Part shown: piece after piece, positions 17,966-27,270 of the stretch
Layout: each line of letters starts with the position of its first letter
Numbering within the stretch: position 1 is the first letter of the stretch
Source: Paraburkholderia aspalathi
GTDB lineage: Bacteria > Pseudomonadota > Gammaproteobacteria > Burkholderiales > Burkholderiaceae
Assembly: GCF_900116445.1 (NCBI RefSeq)
Contig: NZ_FPBH01000013.1
Coordinates: 124,001 to 188,000 of the forward strand
Length of the DNA stretch: 64,000 nt
Reading direction: 5' to 3'
Translations under genes and position numbers: made by a program
The notes under the pieces: model-generated
The model's database searches: none
What the model was told of the DNA's origin: nothing
What the model saw: only the letters and a program-made list of their open reading frames with translations

Positions 17966-18155
17966 CTACACAAAAGTTAGATTCGCTGGCATTTTTTTGT
18001 CGTGTGGTGGAGGGGGTGTCTGCGGCAGATCGTCGGCGAAGTGAACTGTGCGGTGAACGCGATGCGACGGCGGGAGCCGGTCATTGAATTCGTCGGCGAA
18101 AGACCCTTTCGCTGGATTGCTCGAAAAAATGCCAGTGAATCTAGTTTTTGTGTAG
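17966..18155. repeat. 190-bp element bounded by 32-bp inverted repeats
   Basis: The left end CTACACAAAAGTTAGATTC...(17966-17997) and the right end ...GAATCTAGTTTTTGTGTAG (18124-18155) match as inverted repeats at 29 of 32 positions. They enclose about 126 bases without a gene. The arms are copies B and C of the dispersed element. The structure resembles a small non-autonomous mobile element, but I see no target-site duplication. It could equally be two divergent regulatory sites for the flanking outer-membrane genes. Confidence 0.6.
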
Positions 18156-18191
18156 GGACGTGCGATCGCACATCCGATATTCTTACTTCGA
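18124..18191 (+). repeat. Dispersed 60-70 nt element, copy C
   Basis: Runs from AAAAAATGCCAGTGAATC through TTTTTGTGTAGGGACGTGCG to GATATTCTTACTTC. It matches copy A (4160-4221) through both the core and the distal ATATTCTTAC segment. It points toward the truncated porin reading frame. Confidence 0.7.
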
Positions 18192-18416
18192 AGCCAGTGC
18201 GTCCGGTGACTGGAGCCTTCTTCGAATCGTCGACGCGCGATGGCGAACGCGCAGGATGAATACACGGTCCGGCAATCGGACCGTGCCACGTCGCCCAGAA
18301 CATTCATATGCAGTGGCACGTGGCCCGGATCTGTGCGCGCGGCGCAAACAGCGCGCACGAATCGAGTCCACGCGCGCCATGGACTCCATCTCATCGAGAC
18401 GCATGCGCTTGCGTCG

Positions 18417-18902
18417 ATGCGTCAGGTCAAGAACGCGGCAGTCCGCTACGCGAACGGGCCCTTTCGTGCGGCTGCAGGATATGAACAGGCGGCCAATACG
18501 GCCGGAACCTCAATCCTGAAGATTTTCAATGCAGGGGGCTCTGTCGGGGTGGGGGCTGCCCGGTTCTATCTGGCATACCATACGGAGCATCAGACCGATA
18601 ACAGCGTGAAGCGTGACGTCTACGAAGCATCGGATTCGTACTCGTTTAGTTCCGCTGACCAGCTTTCACTTATGTATGGTTATGCGCATGATCAAACAGG
18701 CAAGGGGAACAACGCACAGCAAGTGGACTTGACCTATTCCTACTCCCTTTCCAAGCTGACCACGCTATATGGCTCTACTGGGTTTATCCAGAATCGGAAT
18801 CGCGCGCAATTCACGCTCAACGGCACCGGGTATACCGGTATTGCGGTCGCGCCGGGCGCTGACACGCGCGGCATCATCGTTGGAATGTTGCATAGATTCT
18901 GA
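18417..18902 (+). pseudogene. Truncated porin (C-terminal part only)
   Basis: The last roughly 155 residues of this frame match the C-terminal strands of Burkholderia-type trimeric porins. Examples are VRYANGPFRAAAGYEQ, FYLAYHTEHQTDN, LMYGYAHDQTGKGNNAQQ and the terminal GIIVGMLHRF ending in Phe. A complete porin would be about 350-390 aa with a signal peptide; both are missing here. The frame stays open upstream to 18240, but those residues (18240-18416) do not look like porin. The break lies close to the inverted-repeat element, which suggests a deletion or insertion there. It is unlikely to make a working channel. Confidence 0.75.
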
Positions 18903-19132
18903 TGGTGACGGCATCGGTGCCGGGAGATCGATGCCATCGTTCGGGTAAATCGCAGGTCATGCCTCGCCGAAATGTATGGAAAAATATGGGCTGTTTCCGC
19001 GGCTCCATGAGAGGGCTATGATGGAATCGAAAAAATAAGGACCGCGCGGAATCAGCGCCAGAAGTCTTCTGCGTAAGGCCGGAATGTCAATGACGGCCGC
19101 TACCCAATCGATTCGGCGGCCAAGGAGACTTT

Positions 19133-20077
19133 ATGACACATAGTGCCGTGGCAAAGTACCAGCCCAAATCGATCCCCAAAACAATGCTGACAACCGTTCC
19201 AAAGGTCCGTTTGTACGTTGAACGCCCTGAGGATGAAAACTGGTTTGTGCACGTTGGGCATGTCACCGACCGGGGCCGCTGGCGCACCGAACCTCACGCG
19301 CATCCTGCCTATGGCCAGGTGATATTCGTTCGTAGCGGGCGCGGTGTAATGAATCTCGAGGGTAGCAGTGTGCCATTCGAGGGCCCGTGTGCCTTGCTGT
19401 TGCCGACCGAATGCGTTCACGGTCTCGACTATGAGATCGACGCTGACAGATGGGTCGTCACAATCGAAGTAGCCTATCTGACGCAGATTAACGCCAAACT
19501 CCGTGAGTTCATCGCGCTCTGGGCATTGCCCCGAATGATCCCACTTTCCTATTCCGCCGAGGCGGGAATGGAGTTTGCCAGCTTGATCGAGAGCCTTAAG
19601 CAGGAGGTTGAGTCAGATGCTGTCGGCCATGTGGTCGGTACAGAAGCACTGCTTACGACGCTTTTGCTCATGCTGGTTCGTGAAACACGTTTGGACCAGA
19701 CTGGCAATGACGGTGCAACACGCAACGATGTTCGCCAGGTTGATCGCTTCCGTAAGTTGATTGACGAACATTACCGGGAGAACTTACCGCTTCAGGACTA
19801 TGCGTCAATGATGGCCATTTCCCTGGTGCAACTGCGCGCGGCCTGTGCTTCCGCTGCGGAGCAAAGTCCTACAAAAATGATTCACGCACGCATTATCACT
19901 GAGGCAAAGCGCAACCTCATTTTCGGCGACATGTCGGTGGAGCAGATCGCCTTTTGGCTTGGTTTTGCAGACGCCGCGTACTTTACGCGTTTCTTCCGGA
20001 GAGAAGTCGGTCAGGCGCCAAGCCAGTTTCGCCTCGCTGCTCGACAGCAGGCTCAGCGCAAGGTCCTGTCGCAATAG
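19133..20077 (+). CDS. AraC-family transcriptional regulator
   Basis: A 314-aa activator with an N-terminal cupin-like sensing domain (EPHAHPAYGQVIFVRSGRG about residues 50-70). The C-terminal AraC DNA-binding domain has two helix-turn-helices, about residues 200-305, including SVEQIAFWLGFADAAYFTRFFRREVGQAP. The organisation resembles the PobR/PobC-type regulators of aromatic catabolism. AAGGAG precedes the ATG by five bases. It stands between the truncated porin and the lactonase-like gene, with no clear operon partner. It could act on the nearby aromatic or outer-membrane genes, but this is inference. Confidence 0.9.
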   Translation: MTHSAVAKYQPKSIPKTMLTTVPKVRLYVERPEDENWFVHVGHVTDRGRWRTEPHAHPAYGQVIFVRSGRGVMNLEGSSVPFEGPCALLLPTECVHGLDYEIDADRWVVTIEVAYLTQINAKLREFIALWALPRMIPLSYSAEAGMEFASLIESLKQEVESDAVGHVVGTEALLTTLLLMLVRETRLDQTGNDGATRNDVRQVDRFRKLIDEHYRENLPLQDYASMMAISLVQLRAACASAAEQSPTKMIHARIITEAKRNLIFGDMSVEQIAFWLGFADAAYFTRFFRREVGQAPSQFRLAARQQAQRKVLSQ

Positions 20078-20122
20078 GTGGGTCTGTGATTCGGATGGAC
20101 CCTGAATGTGCAATAGGCGCGA

Positions 20123-20188
20123 TCGAAAAAATACCAGTGAATCTGATTTTTGTGCAGGGACGCGCGGTGGCGAATCGAATACGCTTAG
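20123..20188 (+). repeat. Dispersed 60-70 nt element, copy D
   Basis: Runs from TCGAAAAAATACCAGTGAATC through ATTTTTGTGCAGGGACGCGCG to GAATACGCTTAG. It is closely related to copies A and C. It points toward the lactonase-like gene that starts at 20366. Confidence 0.65.
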
Positions 20189-20365
20189 CCAGCCCGTTCA
20201 CCCCGTTGACAATGCTGAGACCGTTGATCGCTTTCGCCGACATTGCGTCGTGGTGAGCCGGGGCCGGGAATAACGGATGATTGCCCGCACGCATTCCTTG
20301 AGCAATATGGAGCCAGACTGCGTGTGCATTCTTCCCACACTTTCTGACCTCCAAGCTAGCGGACT

Positions 20366-21544
20366 ATGACACGGCCCCACCAGAGAAACAGGTTGATGCG
20401 GTACGGAGCTGTGGCGGTATTTATAACGCTTACGTTGTTAGCCGGAATGTACAGCGGCCACAACAGTGCCGCTACGTTACTGGAACATGCACAGACAGAA
20501 CTCGTCTACGTGGGAACACAGGAGCGGCAGATTCACGCGCTGCGCTTCGACGCGTCCACCGGCAAACTGACCGTCATCGGCCCGGTTGCTGAGGGGCTGA
20601 AATCCACATGGGTCGCTGCGCATCCTCGCTTGCCGATCCTCTATGCGGTCGACGATGACAATACGAGAGAGGGAAGTGTCACCGCATATGCCGTGGATCG
20701 CGGGACCGGCGCGCTCACCAGATTGAACGAGGTCGCCACAGGCGGTAGCGGAGCCACGAATCTGGGCTTGGACATACCCTCCATGACCTTACTCGCTGCC
20801 AATTACGGCGGTGGGTCTGTATCGAGCATCGCGGTCAACGGCGACGGAAGCCTGGGCTCACTCGCGTCCACGATCAAGGAGGCAGGTTCCGGGCCGAACC
20901 GGCGGCAGGCGAGCGCGCATGCCCACAGCGCCGCAGTCGATCCGTCCGGCCGATACGCACTCGTTCCCGATCTGGGTGCTGATCGCGTGTTCGTTTACGG
21001 CTTTAACAGGGGCACCCACACGTTGTCGCCGGACGATGCGGCCCATCCGCGGTCTTTCATTGCCCCGCAGGGCAGTGGTCCGCGCCATCTGGCTTTCGGT
21101 GTGGATGGTCAGTTCGTTTATCTGCTGACCGAACTGACTGCCGAGATCATGGTGCTACGTTGGGACGCGTCGCAAGGGCGTTTGACGCTTGTGCAATCGG
21201 TGCCGACAAGCAGCTCGCAATTTCAGGGTGTGAAAAGCGGCGCCGAGGTCGCGGTCAGCCACGACGGGCGTTTTGTCTATGTCGAAGACCGTGGAGAAAA
21301 CGCGCTAGTTGTCTATCGCGTCAGCCCCGATTCGGGAGAGCTTTCGCTGGTTCAGCGCACGTCCTCGGGCGGTGAGAGGCCATGGGGATTTGCAATCCAC
21401 CCGTCGGGAAAATGGATACTGGTCGCCAACCAACGCAGCGGCAAAGTGAATGTGTTCAGCATCGACCCTGTGTCAGGCATGGTGTCGGATACCGGGCAAT
21501 CGGTTGACATACCTGCTCCTGTCAGTATCGCGTTTGTGAGGTGA
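20366..21544 (+). CDS. Lactonase-family seven-bladed beta-propeller protein, exported
   Basis: A 392-aa protein with an N-terminal membrane-spanning signal (about residues 12-30). The propeller after it is like the 6-phosphogluconolactonase Pgl/YbhE family. Typical repeats are LVYVGTQERQIHALRFDASTGKL, LAANYGGGSVSSIAV, HAHSAAVDPSGRYALVPDLGADRV, GPRHLAFGVDGQFVY and GFAIHPSGKWILVANQ. The HAHS and GPRH stretches are characteristic of the family. Export argues against a role in the cytoplasmic pentose phosphate pathway. It may hydrolyse another lactone in the periplasm. An in-frame ATG at 20396 is a possible start. A hairpin terminator follows. Confidence 0.85.
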   Translation: MTRPHQRNRLMRYGAVAVFITLTLLAGMYSGHNSAATLLEHAQTELVYVGTQERQIHALRFDASTGKLTVIGPVAEGLKSTWVAAHPRLPILYAVDDDNTREGSVTAYAVDRGTGALTRLNEVATGGSGATNLGLDIPSMTLLAANYGGGSVSSIAVNGDGSLGSLASTIKEAGSGPNRRQASAHAHSAAVDPSGRYALVPDLGADRVFVYGFNRGTHTLSPDDAAHPRSFIAPQGSGPRHLAFGVDGQFVYLLTELTAEIMVLRWDASQGRLTLVQSVPTSSSQFQGVKSGAEVAVSHDGRFVYVEDRGENALVVYRVSPDSGELSLVQRTSSGGERPWGFAIHPSGKWILVANQRSGKVNVFSIDPVSGMVSDTGQSVDIPAPVSIAFVR

Positions 21545-21548
21545 TGGA

Positions 21549-21590
21549 CCCTCCCGGCGGACCGATCTCCGGAACCGCCGGGAAGGGTTT
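21549..21590 (+). terminator. Rho-independent-like terminator after the lactonase gene
   Basis: CCCT-CCCGGCGG at 21549-21560 pairs with CCGCCGGG-AGGG at 21575-21587, with a single bulged mismatch, followed by TTT. It begins four bases after the stop codon. Confidence 0.7.
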
Positions 21591-21757
21591 CAAGCAGCAA
21601 CGAGCAGCCAATAGATAAACCCAAAAATCCAAACAATACAGTAACAAAAACTGGCTTGAGCTGGATACGATAGTGGAAAAATCTGCCTGTAGGCCGCAAA
21701 GCCAGTCTTTACCAACGGGCATTCATTCCCTTTCCAAACTAGCCCTCAACGCCTCCT

Positions 21758-22822
21758 ATGCCACGCCCGATCGTTGCACAGATTCATCCCGCCGCAGTCA
21801 GCCACAACCTCTCCATCGTCAAGCAAAGGGCTTCTCGATCACGGGCTTGGGCCGTGGTCAAAGCCAACGCATACGGACACGGAATCGATCGCGTTTTCCC
21901 GGCACTCGCGAATGCCGACGGCATTGCGTTACTCGATCTCGACGAAGCAGTCCGTGTGCGTGAGTTGGGTTGGACCAAGCCGATCCTTCTTCTGGAAGGC
22001 GTGTTCAAGCCAGGTGATGTGCAAATCGCCCAACAATTCGATCTTTCCATGGCCGTGCATTGCCGTGAGCAACTCGATCTGTTGCGCTTGTCGCCGTCGC
22101 ATGAACGCGTCAACGTGCATCTGAAGATGAACTCCGGAATGAACCGACTCGGATTCCGGCCCGATGCGTATCGTGCCGCGTGGGAGCAGGCCAGATCGGC
22201 GGGCATTGCGGACATCACGTTGATGAGCCATTTCGCGAATGCTGACGATGGCGATGTGGCATGGCAGATGGATCGCTTCGATGCGGTGACTCAAGGCATA
22301 CCGGGTCAACGAAGCCTCGCGAATTCAGCGGCCGTTCTGTGGCATCCCCAGGCGCATCGAGATTGGGTGCGGCCTGGTGTCGTGCTGTACGGCGGTTCAC
22401 CCACCGGTCAGTCGCGCCACATTGACGACGTGGGCTTGCGCGCTTCGATGACACTTCGGAGCGAAGTGATCGGTGTGCAGTCGTTGTCGGCGGAGGAAAC
22501 GGTTGGTTACGGCCGCGCCTTCGCCGCGAACCGCGAGATGCGTATTGGTGTGGTCGCATGCGGGTATGCGGACGGATACCCGCGGCACGCGTCGACGGGT
22601 ACGCCCATCGCTATCGACGGCGTCATGACGCAGGTAGTGGGCCGTGTTTCGATGGACATGCTCACGGTCGATCTGACGCCGTGCCCGCATGCGCAGATCG
22701 GTTCCAAGGTCGAACTGTGGGGCGACCAGGTCAAGATCGATGACGTCGCTCACGCATCCGGAACGATCGGGTACGAGCTGATGTGCGCTTTGGCAAAGCG
22801 GGTGCCTGTAGAAATAGCCTGA
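21758..22822 (+). CDS. alr: Alanine racemase
   Basis: PLP enzyme of 354 aa that interconverts L- and D-alanine for peptidoglycan synthesis or D-alanine catabolism. The N-terminal TIM barrel carries the PLP-binding Lys35 in AVVKANAYGHG and the strand VNVHLKMNSGMNRLGF. The C-terminal beta domain has the catalytic Tyr region ETVGYGRAF, then ACGYADGYPRH and VGRVSMDMLTVDL. The length is normal for the family. It stands alone without dadA, so whether it is the biosynthetic (alr) or catabolic (dadX) form cannot be told. Confidence 0.95.
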   Translation: MPRPIVAQIHPAAVSHNLSIVKQRASRSRAWAVVKANAYGHGIDRVFPALANADGIALLDLDEAVRVRELGWTKPILLLEGVFKPGDVQIAQQFDLSMAVHCREQLDLLRLSPSHERVNVHLKMNSGMNRLGFRPDAYRAAWEQARSAGIADITLMSHFANADDGDVAWQMDRFDAVTQGIPGQRSLANSAAVLWHPQAHRDWVRPGVVLYGGSPTGQSRHIDDVGLRASMTLRSEVIGVQSLSAEETVGYGRAFAANREMRIGVVACGYADGYPRHASTGTPIAIDGVMTQVVGRVSMDMLTVDLTPCPHAQIGSKVELWGDQVKIDDVAHASGTIGYELMCALAKRVPVEIA

Positions 22823-22900
22823 ATGACCGCATCTCTCGCCGGAGCGTGAAGCAATCCGCAAGGGATGCTCGCGTCTTCGGACGGGAGGCGCCGCCGCATT

Positions 22901-22915
22901 GCCTGTAGGACAGGC
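22901..22915 (+). terminator. Small hairpin after alanine racemase
   Basis: GCCTGT-AGG-ACAGGC forms a perfect 6-bp stem about 80 bases after the alr stop. There is no T run, so its role as a terminator is uncertain. Confidence 0.3.
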
Positions 22916-22920
22916 GTAAT

Positions 22921-22972
22921 GGTGTCTAATGAGGGTGTCCAATGAGGGTGTCTAATAAGGGTGTCTAATAAG
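22921..22972. repeat. Four tandem copies of a 13-bp unit
   Basis: The unit GGTGTCTAATGAG occurs four times without spacers, with single-base variants (units 2, 3 and 4). It lies in the gap between alr and the GGDEF-EAL gene. Its length is not a multiple of three and it is not in a convincing gene. Copy number may vary between strains. Confidence 0.85.
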
Positions 22973-23067
22973 CCAGCGCAATTGCGTTGTAACGGACAGT
23001 GGGTGTTTACGTAATAATTGCGAGGCGTGTCAGATTTGACCCATTAACCATTAAAAATGCGCAGGTC

Positions 23068-25002
23068 ATGGCTTTCAGCGAACCAAGGTCTCCATTTTTC
23101 AAATGGGTGGTGTCCTCCGCTCAGAACCTGAGCGCCGACAATCGGCAAATATTGCTTGCCAACCTGTTCACTCGAACCGCGTCGATTGTTTTTGCGTCGA
23201 TCTGCGAAATCAGTGTCTGCGCAACCGCTTACTACCTTTATCCCAGAGCTCTTTACGCGTGGTGGGGCGGCGCCGTGGTTGCGCTGCTGATAACGCGTCT
23301 CGCGTTGATCTGGCTGTGCTGCGAGCGCAGTGCCCGCAATCTGCCAACCCCTACCTCAGCTTTTCTCTTTGCCAGTCTTCTCTGGGCGGTCCTGTTCGGC
23401 TATGGCACTTTTTTGTGCAATACCAGCGGAAATCAGACGCTTTTTCTGCTCGGCAACGTTTGCGCCGTGGGTGTGATCGGCGGACTAGCCGGGCGCAATG
23501 CAGGCACACCCAGGCTGGTGCTTCTCCAGATTTCGTTCATTCTCGGGCTGTTGGGTTGCGGGGCGGCGCTTTCTCCCGGCTCCGGCAAGCTCGTGCTGCT
23601 GTTTCAGGCGCCGTTTTGCGCGGCAGGCTTCTTTACCGTGGCATTGCGCAGCAATCGCGACACCGTTGCGTTACTGCTGGCGCGTGAAAGCAGTCATCGG
23701 TTGGCTCACCAGGACAGTCTCACGGGTCTGCCTAACCGCGCTCGCATTACCGAGCTGCTGCTGGAACGTACGGCGGCAGGCTCGTTACGGCAGAATCATC
23801 GATTTGCGGTTCTACTAATCGACCTTGACGGCTTCAAGGCGATCAATGACAGCCTCGGTCACGCCGCCGGCGATCAGATCCTTCAGGAAGCGGCGATTCG
23901 ATTGCGTGAAGTATTGCCGACTGGCGACCTGGTCGGACGCCTCGCCGGCGACGAGTTTGTTGCCATTACCGACGGCACGGCGTTGACCCGCGACGTCCAT
24001 TTGCTGGCAGACCGTATCGTCAAAACGCTCGCGCGACCTTTCACACTCAGCGAAGCGTTGGTGCATATCGGCGCGAGCGTGGGCGTCTCGCTCTATCCGG
24101 AGCACGCAAAGACGGGACCACAATTGCTGATCTGCGCGGACCGCGCGTTGTACGCCGTCAAGCGCAGTGGCAAAAGTGCCTTCTCTATCTTCGATGCCGT
24201 CAGGCACGCATCCGACGAAAGTTTGAGCCTTCTGCGAAGCGATCTGGAAGGCGCGATGCAGTCTTATAGCGATCTGCGCATGGAGTATCAACCGATCGTC
24301 GATCTCGCCGACGATACGATTTCCGGCCGTGAGGCGCTGCTTCGCTGGACACACCCGACGCGCGGTGAGCTTTCCCCATCCTCATTCATTCCGACGGCCG
24401 AACGTACGGGCCTTATCCTCGCACTCGGTGAGTGGGCGTTGCTGCAATCCTGTACGGAAGCTGTCACATGGCGTGATGCAGTGAGCGTCGCCGTGAATGT
24501 TTCGCCGGTGCAATTGCGGGAGGAATCGTTCGCGTCGACGGTTGCGGCGATCCTCAGCAAGACGGGATTGCCGCCCGCGCGCCTGAATATCGAAGTCACG
24601 GAAACGGTATTGTTGAGCGACGATATCGTCACCCGGCACAACGTCGAGAACCTTCGCGCATTGGGAATCGGCCTCGCGCTCGACGATTTCGGCACAGGAT
24701 TCTCAACCATGTCGACGCTTGTGCGCTTCTCATTCGACAAGCTGAAGATCGACAGCTCGTTCGTAAAAGAGTCCGTGCATCGACGCGAATCCGCGGCCGT
24801 GGTTCGCGGGATTGTGGCGTTGGCACGAGAGATCGGCATGCCCACTACGGCGGAAGGCATTGAGACGCAGGAGCAGTTGAATTTCGTGCGCGTCTGCGGA
24901 TGCACGCACGCTCAGGGTTTTCTTCTGGGCAAACCGGTCCGGAGTGAAGAGATCCCGCACCTCGAAAAAAGGCTGGCTGCGCATTCTGCGGATAAGGCTT
25001 GA
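23068..25002 (+). CDS. Membrane GGDEF-EAL protein (cyclic di-GMP turnover)
   Basis: A 644-aa protein with an N-terminal sensor of about six membrane helices (about residues 35-200), followed by GGDEF and EAL domains. The cyclase signature reads AGDEF instead of GGDEF; one Gly-to-Ala change of this kind is sometimes tolerated. The phosphodiesterase half keeps its key residues: EALLRW, the VAVNVSPVQL strand, LALDDFGTGFS, KIDSSF and AEGIET. It may therefore mainly degrade cyclic di-GMP. The start at 23068 was preferred to a GTG at 22999 that lacks a ribosome site. It is probably a single-gene unit. Confidence 0.9.
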   Translation: MAFSEPRSPFFKWVVSSAQNLSADNRQILLANLFTRTASIVFASICEISVCATAYYLYPRALYAWWGGAVVALLITRLALIWLCCERSARNLPTPTSAFLFASLLWAVLFGYGTFLCNTSGNQTLFLLGNVCAVGVIGGLAGRNAGTPRLVLLQISFILGLLGCGAALSPGSGKLVLLFQAPFCAAGFFTVALRSNRDTVALLLARESSHRLAHQDSLTGLPNRARITELLLERTAAGSLRQNHRFAVLLIDLDGFKAINDSLGHAAGDQILQEAAIRLREVLPTGDLVGRLAGDEFVAITDGTALTRDVHLLADRIVKTLARPFTLSEALVHIGASVGVSLYPEHAKTGPQLLICADRALYAVKRSGKSAFSIFDAVRHASDESLSLLRSDLEGAMQSYSDLRMEYQPIVDLADDTISGREALLRWTHPTRGELSPSSFIPTAERTGLILALGEWALLQSCTEAVTWRDAVSVAVNVSPVQLREESFASTVAAILSKTGLPPARLNIEVTETVLLSDDIVTRHNVENLRALGIGLALDDFGTGFSTMSTLVRFSFDKLKIDSSFVKESVHRRESAAVVRGIVALAREIGMPTTAEGIETQEQLNFVRVCGCTHAQGFLLGKPVRSEEIPHLEKRLAAHSADKA

Positions 25003-25053
25003 GAGATTTTATCGACCGGCATGATATTAGTTTCCGCGGCGTTGGCCGACCAG

Positions 25054-25848
25054 TCACAGGACAGAGTGGCGTGACCCTCTGCGCGTGCCGCTCGTGGCGG
25101 ATTGGCCACGTCCAAGATAGGCGTCGCGCAACGTATCCAGTTCCAGCAACGCCTCTGCCTTCCCATGTGCAACCACGCGGCCGCCTTCGAGCACATACCC
25201 GGACTGCGCATACTGCAGCGCGATCGCTGCATTCTGCTCTGCCAGCAGGAAGCTGACGCCGTCGTCGCGATTGAGTGCTGCCACCGTCTCGAAGATCTCT
25301 TCGACGACTTGCGGGGCGAGCCCCATTGACGGTTCGTCGAGCAACACCAGGGAAGGCCGCGCCATCAACGCGCGGCCGATCGCGACCATCTGCTGTTCGC
25401 CGCCGGACGTATAGCCTGCAAGCGCCTTACGACGCTCCTTGAGTCGCGGGAAGGTGCCGTAGATACGTTCGAGATCCACCTCGAGATCAGCGCGGGCAGG
25501 CCGCCGCACGAACGCGCCGAGCCGAAGATTCTCCTCCACGGACAAATGCGCAAAGCAGCGCCGTCCCTCCAGCACCTGAACGAGGCCGCGTTCGGCGAGC
25601 GTCCACGGGTCCGCATCGGTAATCGCATCGCCGCGATATGCGATGCGGCCCGACGTGAGCTCGCCCCGTTCTGCGCGAATCAGGCTCGAGATGGCCTTCA
25701 GCGTGGTCGTTTTTCCCGCGCCATTGCCGCCCAGCAAGGCGACGACGGCGCCGGACGGCACGGTCAGCGAAACGCCGCGCAATGCCGGAATGAGCTGGCT
25801 GTAGGTCACGGCGATGTCCTCGACCTGCAGAATCGGGGCTGCGCTCAT
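25054..25848 (-). CDS. livF: LIV-type ABC transporter ATP-binding protein LivF
   Basis: A 264-aa ATPase of the branched-chain/amide (HAAT) import family. It has Walker A GGNGAGKTT, the signature TSGGEQQMVAIGRAL, Walker B LVLLDEPSMGL and the switch His region replaced by AEQNA, typical of LivF proteins. The start at 25848 comes just after the stop of the binding-protein gene; a longer frame would overlap it. It is the last gene of the reverse organosulfur operon. Context suggests uptake of a sulfur compound rather than leucine. Family is certain, substrate inferred. Confidence 0.92.
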   Translation of the reverse strand: MSAAPILQVEDIAVTYSQLIPALRGVSLTVPSGAVVALLGGNGAGKTTTLKAISSLIRAERGELTSGRIAYRGDAITDADPWTLAERGLVQVLEGRRCFAHLSVEENLRLGAFVRRPARADLEVDLERIYGTFPRLKERRKALAGYTSGGEQQMVAIGRALMARPSLVLLDEPSMGLAPQVVEEIFETVAALNRDDGVSFLLAEQNAAIALQYAQSGYVLEGGRVVAHGKAEALLELDTLRDAYLGRGQSATSGTRRGSRHSVL

Positions 25849-25850
25849 GC

Positions 25851-27212
25851 TCAGAGATCCTTGCTGCAATCGCGCGGCGTAATGCCCTTTTCCTTGGCAT
25901 ACGCGTTCGCCGATTTCTCGATGATCGGGCGCAACAGTGCACGATCGGCCTGAACCCAGCCGCTAATCACCTTCCATTGCTGACCGTCCCATTGCTGGAA
26001 GCGGACGGCGCCGCCGCCTTCGTGATCGGAGCATGAGAGCTTCAGCGGTTGAACCAGGCCGTACGCACCCAACTGCTTCAGACGCGCGTCGTCGAGATTC
26101 AAGTGCTCAAACCCCCAGCGCACCTGTTCGCCCGTAAGCGGTTTGTCGCCGAACCTGGCCTGAGCCACGCGCAGCGCTTCGACGTTGAGAATGCCGTTGA
26201 CGACGCCCAGGTTGTAATACACCGTACCGAAGCGCGCCGGGTCCTTCAGGTTGCCGTTGCCGGGTTTGATCACATATTGATTGATCGCCTGAAGTACCGG
26301 AAAGTCGGTTCCGGACGGATGCGTGGTAATCGAAATGAAACCCTTCGCGGCGTCGCCTGCCGGGCGCGCATCTTCTTCCGAATTACTCCAGATGTTGCCG
26401 ATGATGTGATTCGCCGGGAAGCCGACCTTCTGCGCCGACTTCAAGGCGACCGGATTCATCACGCCCCAGCCGCGCAGAATCACCCAGTCTGGATTGATCC
26501 GGTGGATGGTGAGCCACTGCGAGCCCTGCTCGTTACCCGGATGCGGGACTTCGATCTGCGTGAGTTCAAAGCCGTACTTCTTGGAGAGCGCATCGAGCAC
26601 GGGAATCGTCTCGCGGCCGTAAGGAGAACCATGGTAGAGCACCACGATCTTCTTGCCCTTCAGCTGATTCAGCCCGCCTGACTGCTGGCCGATGTAATTC
26701 ACGATCGCCGAGACTTCGCTATATGGGTTGAGTTGAAGCGGAAACACGTACGGAAATACCGCGCCGTCTGTGGAATCCGTGCGGCCGTGATTGATCGTGA
26801 CGAGCGGGATCTTGTCGACGGTCGAACGATCGAGCGTCGCATAGGCGATCCCGACCGAGAGCGGATTGGTCGCCGCAGCCGGCGCGCCGTTCAGGCCGCT
26901 CTTGAGCCGCTCGTAGCACTCCACGCCTTTTTCCACGACGTATTCGGTTTCGCATTCGCTCCACGTCAGCTTGACCCCATTGACGCCGCCATCGCGCTTG
27001 TTGATGAGGTTCATATAGTCGATAAAGCCGCCGAAGAAGCCACTGCCGCCCGCCGCATACGGCCCGACGCGGTAGCTTTGCAGCGGGAAGTATTCTTCGC
27101 CCGCAGCTTGCGCGGTGGGCGCAAATGCGGCGGTAAGGGCAAGCATCAGGCTCGCGGCAGCGGCGACGCGCGAGACTGTCCCGCGCCTTTTGAAGGAGTC
27201 GATGAAATTCAT
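25851..27212 (-). CDS. LIV-type ABC transporter substrate-binding protein
   Basis: A 453-aa periplasmic binding protein with a signal peptide (SRVAAAASLMLALTAAFAPTAQA). It has the two-lobed type 1 fold of LivK-like proteins. Landmarks include FFGGFIDYMNLINKRDGGVNG at the start of lobe 1 and KIVVLYHGSPYGRETIPVL. It is longer than classical LivK (about 370 aa) and resembles the binding proteins that import amides or aromatic acids. The start at 27212 gives a proper signal sequence. It is flanked by the permease and the LivF ATPase of the same operon. The bound ligand is probably an organosulfur compound, by context only. Confidence 0.88.
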   Translation of the reverse strand: MNFIDSFKRRGTVSRVAAAASLMLALTAAFAPTAQAAGEEYFPLQSYRVGPYAAGGSGFFGGFIDYMNLINKRDGGVNGVKLTWSECETEYVVEKGVECYERLKSGLNGAPAAATNPLSVGIAYATLDRSTVDKIPLVTINHGRTDSTDGAVFPYVFPLQLNPYSEVSAIVNYIGQQSGGLNQLKGKKIVVLYHGSPYGRETIPVLDALSKKYGFELTQIEVPHPGNEQGSQWLTIHRINPDWVILRGWGVMNPVALKSAQKVGFPANHIIGNIWSNSEEDARPAGDAAKGFISITTHPSGTDFPVLQAINQYVIKPGNGNLKDPARFGTVYYNLGVVNGILNVEALRVAQARFGDKPLTGEQVRWGFEHLNLDDARLKQLGAYGLVQPLKLSCSDHEGGGAVRFQQWDGQQWKVISGWVQADRALLRPIIEKSANAYAKEKGITPRDCSKDL

Positions 27213-27270
27213 ACTGGATGGACCTTGAATGGATAAACGATGGATTAAAGGGTGATGCGTGAAAGCGAAG

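Noticed and set aside
18240..18416. Upstream extension of the porin frame to an ATG at 18240
   Set aside because: These residues show no signal peptide and no porin-like strands. The frame is open by chance upstream of the truncated barrel.
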